In this document: positions 44,623 to 56,233 of the stretch, in pieces
How the letters are laid out: each line of letters begins with the position of its first letter
Position numbering within the stretch: the first letter of the stretch is position 1
NCBI GenBank assembly: GCA_032690845.1
Contig: CM064417.1
Location: 37,082,432 to 37,146,431, forward strand
From: Eleusine coracana subsp. coracana
Lineage: Eukaryota > Streptophyta > Magnoliopsida > Poales > Poaceae
Direction of reading: 5' to 3'
Length of the DNA stretch: 64,000 bases
The notes under the pieces: model-generated
What the model saw: only the letters and a program-made list of their open reading frames with translations
What the model was told of the DNA's origin: nothing
Databases searched by the model: none
Made by a program: the position numbers and the translations under genes

Positions 44623-47600
44623 TGTGACACCACGGGTGTCAAGAACATTAGCAAGGGAACCTCTAGGAGTAACGAGTAGTCATAGATGAGCCCATTCAAA
44701 AATTTTGAGAATATTTGAATGTTATTTGAATGAAATTTGATTAAATTGAGTTCCATTTGAACTACAAGTCCAAAGTTTTAACCACCATCTAGCCCTTCCT
44801 GAAATATATGTTGAAGTACATGAAATATATGTTGAAGTACATGTAATTTTTGCTAAAGGGTAAATGACTCAAATAAATACTCAAAAGGCTAAAAACAACC
44901 CAACTTTGAAAAATCTATGTTCAAATTTGAATATAATTTAGGGAACTAACTTATTTTCTAAATTAAGAGCACATCTTAATAAGCACGCCCATGTTTTTTA
45001 TTTTCTCTCTGGAGTTATATAATTAAAGTTATGAAATTAACAAAAAATGTAGTTTTGGAAAATTAACAAGAAGCAAAATCTGCATGGGCCCACCCGTCGG
45101 CTGCTCACCCGATCATCTTCTCCATGATTGGCCATGGTGGGCGGCACTCCACCGCGTGGCCAGCACTCGCCCCCACCGGTCCGAAAACCAATAGCTAAAA
45201 CCGCCGCTCGCCCCCGGTTTCACCCCTTTCCAGCCCATCCCTCACGCTCCTCTCTCCCTCGCTCTGGTTTCTCTCTCGTGCGCCTGCACCGAGCCGCCAT
45301 GGACGCTTGGTCTGAGCGCCTGCGCTAGAGCTTCCATGCTGCCTCTCTAGCGCTCAAACTCCGTGCATAGCTCCGCCTACAACTCCTCCCCTGCCATGTG
45401 TCGTGGCTCGCCGTCTCATGCCGCGACGAGATCGGATTGAGCTTTTCCCTTTCAAAGCCGACAACCGCCTCTCCTTCGATTTCTTCCTCCAAGGTGAGCC
45501 CGCCTCCAATTAACCCCTCCGGCCACCTCCCCAACTCCACGCACACCTACTTCGCCGGCGTCAGCTCGCGTTCTTCCAGCCGTTCACCGAGAACCCCGGC
45601 CTCTGCCACCATCGCCCGCTGGCTCCGCCCGTCGCCCATGCTCCCGCATCGTGTCATGATCCCGCCCCACCTCTCCGTCCTTCCTCGCATGCCGCACCAC
45701 CGCCATGGCCCTCTGGAGCCGCTCGTGGAGGCTGGAGCCTCGCCAGCCCTGCCCTGTGCCGTCGCGGCCACGCCGCCGTCAAGCGCCGAGGGCGCACGCG
45801 TAGGCACCCTGGCTCTGGATTGGCTGGGCTGGCTAGGCCAGGTGGTCTTGAGCCTTCGATCGCCTGGGCCAGATCTGGCCCAGGGAAGGCCTTCCCACTG
45901 TGCTTGGCCTCATGGGCCAGAAACTTTTTGCCTGCACGAAAGGAATAGGGTAATTTTTCTTATCCTTTTGAAAATAAATACAGAAATATGAGCAAAACTA
46001 GTTAAATCAATTGCTAAATAACAACCTGATGGAAAACTATGAAACAAAATTCTTTGGATTCAAAAAAATGAGATCTACCTAAAGGAGCTGTTGGCATGGC
46101 ATGAAAAGTTATAGATATTTGTAGGGATTTATTTCTTTGACTTGAATGTTTGCTCCATACATGATGATATATGAGTTTATAAATGCGAAGGTCATGCATG
46201 AAGGTTCCTGGTGTCTCATGGGACGTATAAATAAATTAAAATACTCATGTCATGCTATAGAATCTAGAGTTATCTATTTAATTCTGTTTAGGATCAATTA
46301 AATGCTAGAGAAATAACTATGGATGCCATCATGCTCATTCTTACCCTGCAAACCATGCTATGCCATGTACTATATTCCCATGCTAGGAGTTCAAATTCTA
46401 CTACTAAGAATTTGTATGCAATTACTTATTTCATCTCAAGCATGCTTAGGTTTATCATGGTTGTAGCAATTAAATGGTGCATCTTCTTTCAATGAGACCA
46501 GTGCTCAAACTCCTTAGTTGGTGCATGTATTTGGCCTATCAAATTTTCTGCTCATAGATCCTGCATGGGTTCATGTTTCACATTTGTATGCTTATAGCAT
46601 CATATCTGCCAAATCACCACACAATATTTCCTCAATTAATTCTCATACCTGTACCAAATAATTGGATTCTCTATATTGTTTCAATTATTGAGCATAAATG
46701 GTTTCATGCATCTTAATGAAACTTGATTCAAATATTATCCCCAACATGTTCTCCTTGTAGTAAATTCTTTTACAATTGTTAAATAATGAAATCGATGAAG
46801 CAAATATGCAAAGTGAGCTAATACTAATATACCAAACTGATATTTTACACATCATAAAAACGCACATCATACCTTTATATCTCGTTATCGCATTAAATTG
46901 TTAGAGTCCATGAAGGAATACACTAAACTTGCTCGCCCTATGCCTCTACTTTATATATTACAATCACTGAACTAACCGACGTCCCTGTGCGTGTCATACC
47001 TGTCAGTCTTATTTAAGTAGACTGCCATGAATCTTCTCTCATGTACAACATCGCATTTGCATCATGTAGATCACGAGGTGACCCACGTGGAGGCGGGACT
47101 CAAACAGGAGCCAAAAGGATAAGTAAATGATCCCGCTAACCAGGAACAGGACCAAGGCAAGCCCCGGTGCATCCCACCAGTTTTACCTTTTTTTTATCAC
47201 TAGATAGTGTGATTTAGGCTTGTTTGTGCATTAAGTTATAGAAGTTGTTTGAAAACCTAGTATTACAGTAGGTCCCCTTTTGCCTGATATTAGCCTCAGA
47301 ACGGTAGTTGCTCTGCTTAATTTAGGACAATTATTTATCAAGTGATATGGAGACCATTCATAGATCAGGACTTAGCACTGGGGAACGATGATAGAAGAAG
47401 GAAAGTTGGAATGGGATAACCAATGAAGACCGGACGGGCCACTAGATGGAAAGGGAAGAACAGCTTGTCTTCAAGGCGGTAGCCCTGTCCGAGTCACCTA
47501 AGGCTACACCTCGTGTCCGGCCCATGGGATAAGGTTTGAACGTACTGTTTGCATGCTAAAGTTATAGGCCCAGTAAACTGACGTAGCTATGATTACTGCT

Positions 47601-48605
47601 TGATCAGAAGGTATCCTGATCCTTGAGGTGGAACTGGGGCTGAGAGGAGGGAGCAATCCACCCACGGATGGCGGCACGGGGCGCATCGCGTTGGGGGACC
47701 CTTCTCGAGGGAGCCAGGCACGGAAGACCTTGTGGCACCTTATGCAAAAGGTTGCTCCATACGGCTTCCATGAAGCGCGTATGGATAGTGCAAGCAGATT
47801 TCTCCTGCAGGATGTAAATCAATTTGAGTCGTTGCCCCTCACAGTAACGAGTACTACTTGATTGCTGCTCCGGAACAGTGTTGAAAGCCATTAAGATGAT
47901 GAGTGAGTTCAATACTGCTGTTTGGAATTATTAAGATTGTACTACAACCATGATTGTTATAGATTTAGTGCAAACTAAATTTATTATTCTGCATGACAAC
48001 TTATCTTGATGCTAAAACTTGAAAAATAAGGACCCACTCTTAGGCTGGCTTTTTGACAACATAAACCCTACCCCTAGCCTTTGCATGTCTAGGTGTCAGC
48101 TGTAGTTGGTCATTTTAACGGGTCAGTCTTGCTAAGTAAATTAGTTACTCAGGGTGTAGCTCTATGTGATTTTCAGATGACCAGGATGGAGACTGCCACT
48201 GTGATGGGAGGTTCCACTGGGAAGGCCAACGTCCTGACTGCTGGAATATTGAATGGGAGCATTGCACCAATGATGACGAGGAGTAGACTTGTGTGCGCTA
48301 GTACGGTGTCAAGGGCCTGACACCGATCAAGGCCGACTTCTACTTTTGTGTATCGCCGTGAGAGGGCATTGTATCTTACTTTCATCACAACGCTTTAGTA
48401 CTGCTGAATTATTTCACTTCCGCACTTTGGAAACTCTGGTTTGTAATTCAAATTCATATTTATGTAAAAAACTATACTCCACACATGTTCTTGTTGTAAC
48501 TATATTTTCTGTTATGTGTTGTACTATTGGGCGCCACAACGTATGTTGCCACCCGAGTAAGATCCTGGAACGGAATCGTCTCCGTGGTAAGTCGGTTCTA
48601 TTACA
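44623..48605 (+). repeat. 5' LTR of the LARD-like element
   Basis: This LTR starts TGTGACACCACGG and ends TCTATTACA. A small tandem duplication (GAAATATATGTTGAAGTACAT twice, about 44,801-44,842) and a deletion of roughly 235 bp relative to the 3' LTR (junction near 46,775) distinguish it. The ORF at 45,398-45,991 lies in the GC-rich LTR zone and is not a gene. Confidence 0.93.
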
Positions 48606-48608
48606 GCA

Positions 48609-48620
48609 TGGTATCAGAGC
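48609..48620 (+). promoter_or_regulatory. Primer-binding site, LARD-like element
   Basis: TGGTATCAGAGC lies three bases after the LTR end and is the initiator tRNA-Met type. It is identical to that of the nested chromovirus. Confidence 0.93.
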
Positions 48621-49380
48621 AATCTCACGAATAGTGTAATATTGAAAGACATATTTTCGAAAATCCCGTAACGAACATGTGAGGACATGCTCATTAGGTT
48701 ATTATTAGTTATGATTCAGATGGCAAGCTAACTGTAGGAGGTTGTTTGTTTAAATACTTGCATCTACGGTCTCGTCAATGAAGGTATGTGTCCCGCCCTG
48801 TGGACAGTAACATGGGAAGCTAGCACAAAGGTGTGAACGCGGGCTGATTACGGTAAACATCAGTGCCCTGCCCTATGACAATAATAAGGGATTATTTTCG
48901 GCTCATTTCTTTTCTATTTGATGTATTGTTTCTGAAATCAATCTTCTACAGGTACGCTAACTACGAAATCGAGTAATAACATGTAGCATACGACTAACTT
49001 GAGAGATCACCTGCCACCGACTATACGTATGGTCCTATTCGTGGCTAAATTTTATTTTGTGAGGACATATAGACCGAAAGCATATGCATTCATGTAACAT
49101 ATTGGAGCATCAGGTCGTTATGTAAATCTGAAATTTCAGCAAGCCACCACTCACATAAAACTTCATATGTTCTCGCACATTAAGTCAAACCATATAACTA
49201 AATCATTATTAGAATCATGAACAAACCCTTTATACATCCAGCAAGAATTTTTGCTTTAAAGATTTCCGGACAATGTCATATTTGGTCCGTCCGAGTCAGC
49301 ATGTCAAAGTGTCATCAATCTGGAATTCAGATTTATGACCTATCTTGTAAAATTCATAACTTTTTGCTCAGACCACCTCT
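48621..49380 (+). other. Leader shared with the autonomous chromovirus
   Basis: The sequence is collinear with the minus strand of 28,570-29,342. The shared TTCTACAG|GTACGC acceptor-like site ends at 48,951. Conservation in a non-coding element suggests signals needed in cis, such as packaging or dimerisation; that role is inferred. Confidence 0.85.
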
Positions 49381-50090
49381 ATGGCTGTATGAGCACTTTC
49401 TGGAAGGTTGTTAAACATTCTGTAACTTTGGTATTCGGACCATTCCTTTTTGAAGCTTTTAAGACATGTTTATAAGCCCATTTTCAGAGCAACATTATTC
49501 TGTCCTCAGAAACGGTTTAGCAGACAATAGCAACATGTAAATTCTATATCTCGAGTTCTAAGAATGGGATGGAAGTGTGCTAGTATGCATTAGAAAGGTG
49601 CTAAAATTCTCCATAATGTTGATACTTTACTTCTAGGGCTAAATGGAACGAAACCTGGCTTTCGGAACCTTTTTCAGACAAAACTTACTGCGGTTCAGAG
49701 CAGATTTTCAGATATCATCAGTCCACTTGAAAAATTCATAGCTCCTGAACCTTTTATCGTATTGAAGTGTATAAATACTCGTTGGAAAGCCAGGGAAACC
49801 CTCTATAACTTTGGTAGGAATCCGAAAGACTAGTTTTACACTCATAAGGAGCAGATTATATTTTTGTGTTACCTATCGGTGAGGACAGATTCTGCTGGGA
49901 GCAGAATTTCAGAAACTGATTATCAACTTAGAAAATTCATATCTGCTGAACCTTTTATCGGATGAGGGTGTGTAAATACTTGTTAGAAATATAATAAAAT
50001 TGTCTACAAGATTAGTATTTATTAGTTTCACTGATTCTACATTTAAGACCGTCGTTTTTGTATTTTAGTAGATGTTGTACAAAGAGGGCG
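49310..50090 (+). repeat. About four diverged tandem units of ~195 bp
   Basis: An AAATTCATA(A/G/T)CTsCTGAACC-like block recurs near 49,350, 49,536, 49,735 and 49,931, with surrounding sequence also similar (TTTTATCG..TGTAAATACTnGTT). The first unit aligns with the end of the shared leader, so the array seems to have grown from it. The matching part of the nested chromovirus (about 28,590) has one copy. Confidence 0.65.
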
Positions 50091-50439
50091 GAACTTAACA
50101 TGTTATGAAACGTTTGGACAAGTATACTTTTTGATAGTATAATAGCCTTGATAGCTACCCACCATTATTACATTTGTTTTTCCTTGCTAAGCTATACTTT
50201 TCTATTTGAGGAGCACGTTGAACCTATTTGTAACTTCCTTGTTTTGTGGGTTGTTCTCCTCAATATCAATATAACTTCTCTTGCCGTCAATACCTTTTTG
50301 ATCCTCCACTTTGAACAAATGTTCTACCTATAATGTCACTCACATGCAATGCTATATTCTTGCTCGGCCAAATAAAAATTTGAAAGCTTGAACCTAAACA
50401 TTAATGTAGCTCTATAATGTGTATAAATATAACTATGTG
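50091..50439 (+). other. AT-rich interior of the LARD, nothing recognised
   Basis: No domain, repeat or RNA gene was recognised. Confidence 0.5.
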
Positions 50440-50820
50440 CATTGCACCATTGCAGTAAGCTTGCATTGCACCATTTTACATATGCATCACGAATATGCAT
50501 GAAGCATCATGTATGTACCATATCATCTGCACCATAATGCAATCATTCATATGTGCACCATGTAACCATATACATCATGACACGAATATTTTGCATGTGC
50601 ACCACGAACAATTCATCATGTTATATGCATCATGATATGCGCACCATTTCATATGCATATACCGGTATTTCATACGACATATGCATCAGCAAGCATCACT
50701 TCCATGTGCAAGATATGCCATTATGTAAGTGCATCATTACACATGCACTATCATTCATGTGCATAGCATCATGCAAGCATGTCATGCGCAAGAATTGCAC
50801 TATAATATTTGGGTGCATTT
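50440..50820 (+). repeat. Low-complexity region of CATATGCATCA/GCACCAT words
   Basis: About 380 bp are made largely of short overlapping words (GCATCA, GCACCAT, CATATGCA, CATGTGCA) in irregular order, without a fixed period. The autonomous relative lacks it. No coding sense is likely; the ORF at 50,553-50,822 is a by-product. Confidence 0.7.
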
Positions 50821-51249
50821 AACTACTCATTAAGAGTCAATATGCATGAATAACAAATAATAATAAGCAAGAATATAATCTTTGATAATCCTTGTTGTTG
50901 AACCAAAAATTTGTTGTTTGCTCCAAAACCACTGTTGTCATTGAGGAGCAATCAAGTGATCTTATACCTTGATGACCTATTTTATATGAGTGCCCAGTTG
51001 TTTCGAGCCTCCACAAACTATTTATCTCTTGTCATGCTAGCATAAATTGGCTTCAGGGTTAATTCTTTTGTTGGTCGGTCTTGTTGAGCACTAGGTCATG
51101 ATTTCTTTTGATAACTATGTTGTCACTAGTACTTTTGTAATCTTTGCTAGTTCAGTCCTTGTCACCTTAAGACACTGATTCCTTGCTGTCCTAAGCTATT
51201 GAAAAAAAAATGTTTCACATCATGCAACTAAACCTTGTCACCAAATTTC
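50821..51249 (+). other. LARD interior, nothing recognised
   Basis: This AT-rich sequence has no recognisable domain or repeat. Confidence 0.5.
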
Positions 51250-51660
51250 CATGGCAAATGCTACAGGGTTTAGGACATTTCGAGCAGCAAAATTAGCACC
51301 ACGATACCTTGGCCGATACCCGATCACAGCAAGTTGTGTGGACCCATAGCGTACAAGTTGCAACTACCGGCAAAACTCGCTAGTGTACAGAACAACTTCC
51401 GTGTGTCACAACTCAAGAAATGTCTGAAGCCACTAGTAGACGTCATCTTGAAGAATACGGGACCACTATGAACGAACACCTAATGAAAGTGCTCAAAGAA
51501 GAAGGAGCAAGTCACCGCTAGAGATAGCCAAGTTCTTCAAGGTTCGACGGAGCAACCAGACTGAGGAGAAAGCCACTGGGAAATCAGAATAATTTCTACG
51601 AAGTCATTGCTCCGACTCCCTCGACCAAGCTAAACCTTTTCGCACCTCCTTAAATCTCAG
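51250..51660 (+). pseudogene. Integrase C-terminus and chromodomain remnant in the LARD
   Basis: Across several frames one can follow an APRYLGRYPIT motif, an FRVSQLKKCLKPLVDVI motif and a decayed FYKV..SN.T.EEAT chromodomain. These correspond to 23,051-23,480 (minus strand) of the nested chromovirus. Many indels and stops are present. The remnant shows that the element descends from a coding chromovirus by internal loss and was not assembled only from LTRs. Confidence 0.75.
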
Positions 51661-51673
51661 GACGAGATTTCTT

Positions 51674-51687
51674 TAAGGAGGGAGGGC
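51674..51687 (+). promoter_or_regulatory. Polypurine tract, LARD-like element
   Basis: TAAGGAGGGAGGGC lies directly before TGTGACACC. Confidence 0.88.
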
Positions 51688-54600
51688 TGTGACACCACGG
51701 GTGTCAAGAACATCAGCAAGGGAAACACTAGGAGTAACGAGTAGCCATAGATGAGCCCATTCAAAAATTTTAAGAACATTACAATGTTATTCGAATGAAA
51801 TTTGATCAAATTGAGTTCCATTTGAACTACAAGTCCAAAGTTTTAACCACCATCTAGCCCTTCCTGAAATATATGTTGAAGTACATGCAATAAAAAAATC
51901 TTAGGTAAAAGATGGTAATTTTTGCTAAAGGGTGAATGACTCAAATAAATACTCAAAAGGCTAAAAACAACCCAACTTTCAAAAATCTATGTTCAAATTT
52001 GAATACAATTTAGGGAACTCACTTATTTTCTAAATTAAGAGCACATCTTAATAAGCACGCCCATGTTTTTGATTTTCTCTTTGGAGTTATAGAATTAAAG
52101 TTACAAAATTAATAAAAAATGTAGTTTTGGAAAATTAACGAAAACCAAAATCCATGTGGGCCCACCTGTCAGCTGCTCATCCGGTCATCTTCTCTAGGAT
52201 TGGCCATGGTGGGCGGCACTCCACCGCGCGGCCAGCGCTCACCCCCACTGGTCCGAAAACCAACAGCTAAAACCGCCGCTCGCCTCCGGTTTCGCCCCTT
52301 TCCAGCACATCCCTCGCGCTCCTCCTCTCTCCCTCGCTCTGGTTTCTCTCTCGCGAGCCTGCACCGAGCCATCATGGACACTTGGTCTGAGCTCCCGCGC
52401 TGGAGCTTCCATGCTGCCTCTCTAGCCCTCAAACTCTATGCACAGCTCCGCCTACAACTCCTCCCCTGCCATGCGTCGTGGCTCGCCGTCTCATGCCGCG
52501 ACGAGATCAGATTGTGCTTTTCCCTTTCAAAGCCGACAGCCGCCTCTCCTTCGATTTCTTCCTCCATGGTGAGCCCGCCTCCGATTAACCTCTCCGGCCA
52601 CCTCCCCAACTCCACGCACACCTACTTTGCCGGTGTCGGCTCACATTCTTGCAGCCGTTCACCGACAACGCCGGGCTCTGCCACCATCGCCCGCTGGCTC
52701 CGCCTGTCACCCATCCTCCCGCTTCGCGTCATGATCCCACCCCACCTCTCTGCCCTTCCTTGCATGCCGCGCCGCCGCTATGGCCCTCCGGAGCCGCTCG
52801 TGGAGGCTGGAGCCTCGCACAGGCGCCTTGGCTCTGGATTGGCCGGGCTGGCTAGGCCAGGTGGTCTTGGGCCTTCGACCGCCTGGGCCCAATCTGGCCC
52901 AGGGAAGGCCTCCCCACTGCGCTTGGCCTCATGGGCCAGGAACTTTTGGCCTGCGCGAAAGGAATAGGGTAATTTTTCTTATCCTTTTGAAAATAAATCT
53001 ATAAATATGAGCAAAACTACTTAAATCAATTGCTAAATAACCACTTGATGGAAAACTATGAAAACAATTCTTTGGATTCAAGAAAATGAGATCTACCTAA
53101 TGGAGCTGTTGGCATGGCATGAAAAGTTATAGATATTTGTAGGGATTTTTTTTCTTTGACTTGCATGTTTGCTCCATATATGATGATATATGACTTTATA
53201 AATGCGAAGGTCATGCATGAAGGTTCCTGGTGTCTCATGGGACATATAAATAAATTAAAATACTCATGTCATGCTATAGAATCTAGAGTTATCTATTTAA
53301 TTCTGTTTAGGATCAATTAAATGCTAGAGAAATAACTATGCATGCCATCATGCTCATTCTTGCCCTGCAAATCATGCTATGCCATGTACTATATTCCCAT
53401 GCTAGGAGTTCAAATTCTACTACTAAGAATTTGCATGCAATGACTTATTTCATCTCAAGCATGCTTAGGTTTATCATGGTTGTAGCAATTAAATGGTGCA
53501 TCTTCTTTCAATAAAACCAGTGCTCAAACTCCATAGTTGGTGCATGTATTTGGCCTGTCAAATTTTCTGCTCATAGATCCTGCATGGGTTCATGTTTCAC
53601 ATTTGTATGCTTATAGCATCGTATCTGCCAAATCACCACACAATATTCCCTGAATTAATTCTCATACCTGTACCAAATAATTGGATTCTCTATATTGTTT
53701 CAATTATTGAGCATAAATGGTTTCATGCATCTTACTGAAACTTGATTCAAATATTATCCCCAACATATTCTACCTGTAGTAAATTCTTTTACACATATGT
53801 CATCTAAAACCATGCTAAAATAATTATTTTGTCCATGAACTTAATTATACACTTGGATGTATAGTCAACCATTCGCCTCTGTTATATGCAATCACTTCAT
53901 GCCTAACAGCCTCTTAAGTACTTTGGAATAGTGGTTCATTACTTATCCACCATGCATGCTTCGTATACACTCACATTGCTCAAATCTACACACGCCTACC
54001 TTATCTGATTTCACAATTGTTAACAAAATGAAATCGATGAAGCAAATATGCAAAGTGAGCTAATACTAATATAACAAACTGATATTTTACACATCATAAA
54101 AATGCACAACATACCTTTATACCTTGTTACCACATTAAATTATTAGAGTCCATGAAGGAACACACTAAACTCGCTCGCCCTATGCCTCTACTTTATATAT
54201 TACATTCACTGAACTAACCAACACCCCTGTGCGTGTCATACCTGTCAGTCTTATTTAAGTAGACTGCCATGAATCTTCTCTCATGCACAGCATCACATTT
54301 GCACCATGTAGATCACGAGGTGAACCACGTGGAGGCAGGACCCAAACAGGAGCCAAAAGGATAAGGAAATGATCCCGCTAACCAGGAACAGGACCAAGGC
54401 AAGCCCCGGTGCATCCCACCAGTTTTACCTTTTTCTATCACTAGATAGTGTGATTTAGGCTTGTTTGTGCATTAAGTTATAGGAGTTGTTTGAAAACCTA
54501 TTATTGCAGTAGGTCCCCTTTTGCCTGATATTAGCCTCAGAACGGTAGTTGCTCTTCTTAATTTAGGACAATTATTCATCGAGTGATATGGAGACCACTC

Positions 54601-55848
54601 GTAGATCAGGAGTTATCACTGGGAAATGATGATAGAAGAAGGAAAGTTGGAATGGGATAACCAATGAAGATCGGACGGGCCACTAGATGGAAAGGGAAGA
54701 ACAGCTTGTCTTCAAGGCGGTAGCCCCGTCCGAGTCATCTAAGGCTACACCTCGTGTCCGGCCCATGGGATCAAGTTTGAACGTACTCTTTGCATGCTGG
54801 AGTTATGGGCCCTGTAAACTGACGTAGCTACGATTACTGCTTGATCGGAAGGTACCCTGATCCTTGAGGTGGAACTGGGACTGAGAGGAGGGAGCAATCC
54901 ACCCACGGATGACGGCACGGGGCACATCGCGTTGGGGGACCCTTCTCGGGGGAGCGAGGCGCGAATGACCTTGTGGTACCGTATGCAAAAGGTTGCTCCA
55001 TACGGTTTCTAAAAAGCGCTTATGGATCGTGCAAGCAGGTTTCTCCTGTAACATGTAAATCGATTCGAGTCGCTGCCCCTCATAGTAATGAGTACCACTT
55101 GATTGTTGCTCCAGAACAGTGTCGAAAGCCATTAAGATGATAAGTGGGTTCAATACTGCTGTTTGGAATTATTAAGATTGTATTACAACCATAATTGTTA
55201 TAGCTTTAGTGCAAATTAAATTTATTATTCTACATGACAACTTACCTTGATGCTAAAAGTTAAAAAATAAGGATCCACTATTAGGCTGGCTTTTTGGCAA
55301 CATAAATCCTACCTTTAGCCTTTGCATGTCTAGGTGTCGGCTGTAGTTGGTCATTTTGACAGGTCAGTCTTGCTGACTAAATTAGTTACTCAGGGCGTAG
55401 CTCTATGTGGTTTTCAGATGACCAGGGTGAAGACTGTCACTGCCGTGAGAGATTCCACTGGGAAGGCCAGCGTCCTGACTGCTGGAATATTGAATGAGAA
55501 CTTTCCACCAATGATGACGAGGAGTAGGCTTGTGTACGCTGGTACGGTGTCAAGGGCCTGACACCGATCAAGGTCGGCTTATACTTCTGTGTATCGCCAT
55601 GAGAGGGCATTCTATCTTACTTTTGTCAAAACTCTTTAGTACTGCTGAATTATTTCGCTTCTGCACTTTGAAAACTCTGGTTTGCAATTTAAATTCGGAT
55701 TTTAGTAAAACTCTATACTCCACCTATGTTCTTGTTACAACTATATTCTTCTATCATGTATTATACTATTGACCATCACAGCGCGTGTCGCTATTAGAGA
55801 AAGATTCTCTAACGGAATCGTCTACATGATAAAACGGTTTTGTTACAG
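51688..55848 (+). repeat. 3' LTR of the LARD-like element
   Basis: This 4,161-bp LTR starts TGTGACACCACGG and ends TTTTGTTACA. It contains the segment at about 53,795-54,015 that is missing from the 5' LTR. The 255-codon ORF at 52,200-52,967 is interrupted in the 5' LTR and is not considered a gene. Confidence 0.93.
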
Positions 55849-55853
55849 GTAGG

Positions 55854-56233
55854 CTGGGCGCCCACCTGTCACCGTCGATCCGGCTCGATCAGCTACTGGG
55901 ACCTACCGCAATATATTTACAACGAGTAACTCAGCTAGCGAATAATTCAATCAGCTATAGCGACCAGTGGACCAACGGGACTTTCCACTTTTGGTCAGCA
56001 CTCGAATTCTGGATAAGCTGGAGGCGTTGGAAACTTCGTTCAGTTACGCGGCAAAGAGAGCAACAGCACTGATGAGCAGCTTCACGCGCTACCTTAGCAG
56101 CACTATATATAGCTGACCAGTCAGGCTTTATTTCCAGCAAACTCACACACAACCTTCGATCAATCATCCTAGCTCCAGCAGCCGCCGCCGCTTTGCTTTG
56201 AAGGATTAGTTCCACCGCTAGCTCTGAACAAAA
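55854..56233 (+). promoter_or_regulatory. Proximal upstream region of the arm B transporter
   Basis: TATATATA at 56,104-56,111 lies about 125 bp before the ATG. The LARD ends 385 bp before the ATG, so it separates this proximal region from the distal shared upstream block at 44,320-44,617. Confidence 0.65.

Larger units (their letters stand above)
44623..55848 (+). mobile_element. LARD-like non-autonomous chromovirus derivative
   Basis: The element has a perfect TSD GGTAG (44,618-44,622 and 55,849-55,853). LTRs of 3,983 and 4,161 bp enclose only 3.1 kb that contains a PBS, a leader, tandem repeats, an integrase/chromodomain remnant and a PPT, with no gag, protease, RT or RNase H. Long LTRs with a short non-coding interior fit the LARD class. 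The leader and 3' end match the complete chromovirus at 19,368-33,259, which is the type of element that could supply its proteins. Confidence 0.92.

Noticed and set aside
52200..52967. 255-codon ORF in the LARD 3' LTR (and 45,398-45,991 in the 5' LTR)
   Set aside because: The two LTR copies differ by indels and stops in this frame, with no sign that the reading frame is conserved.
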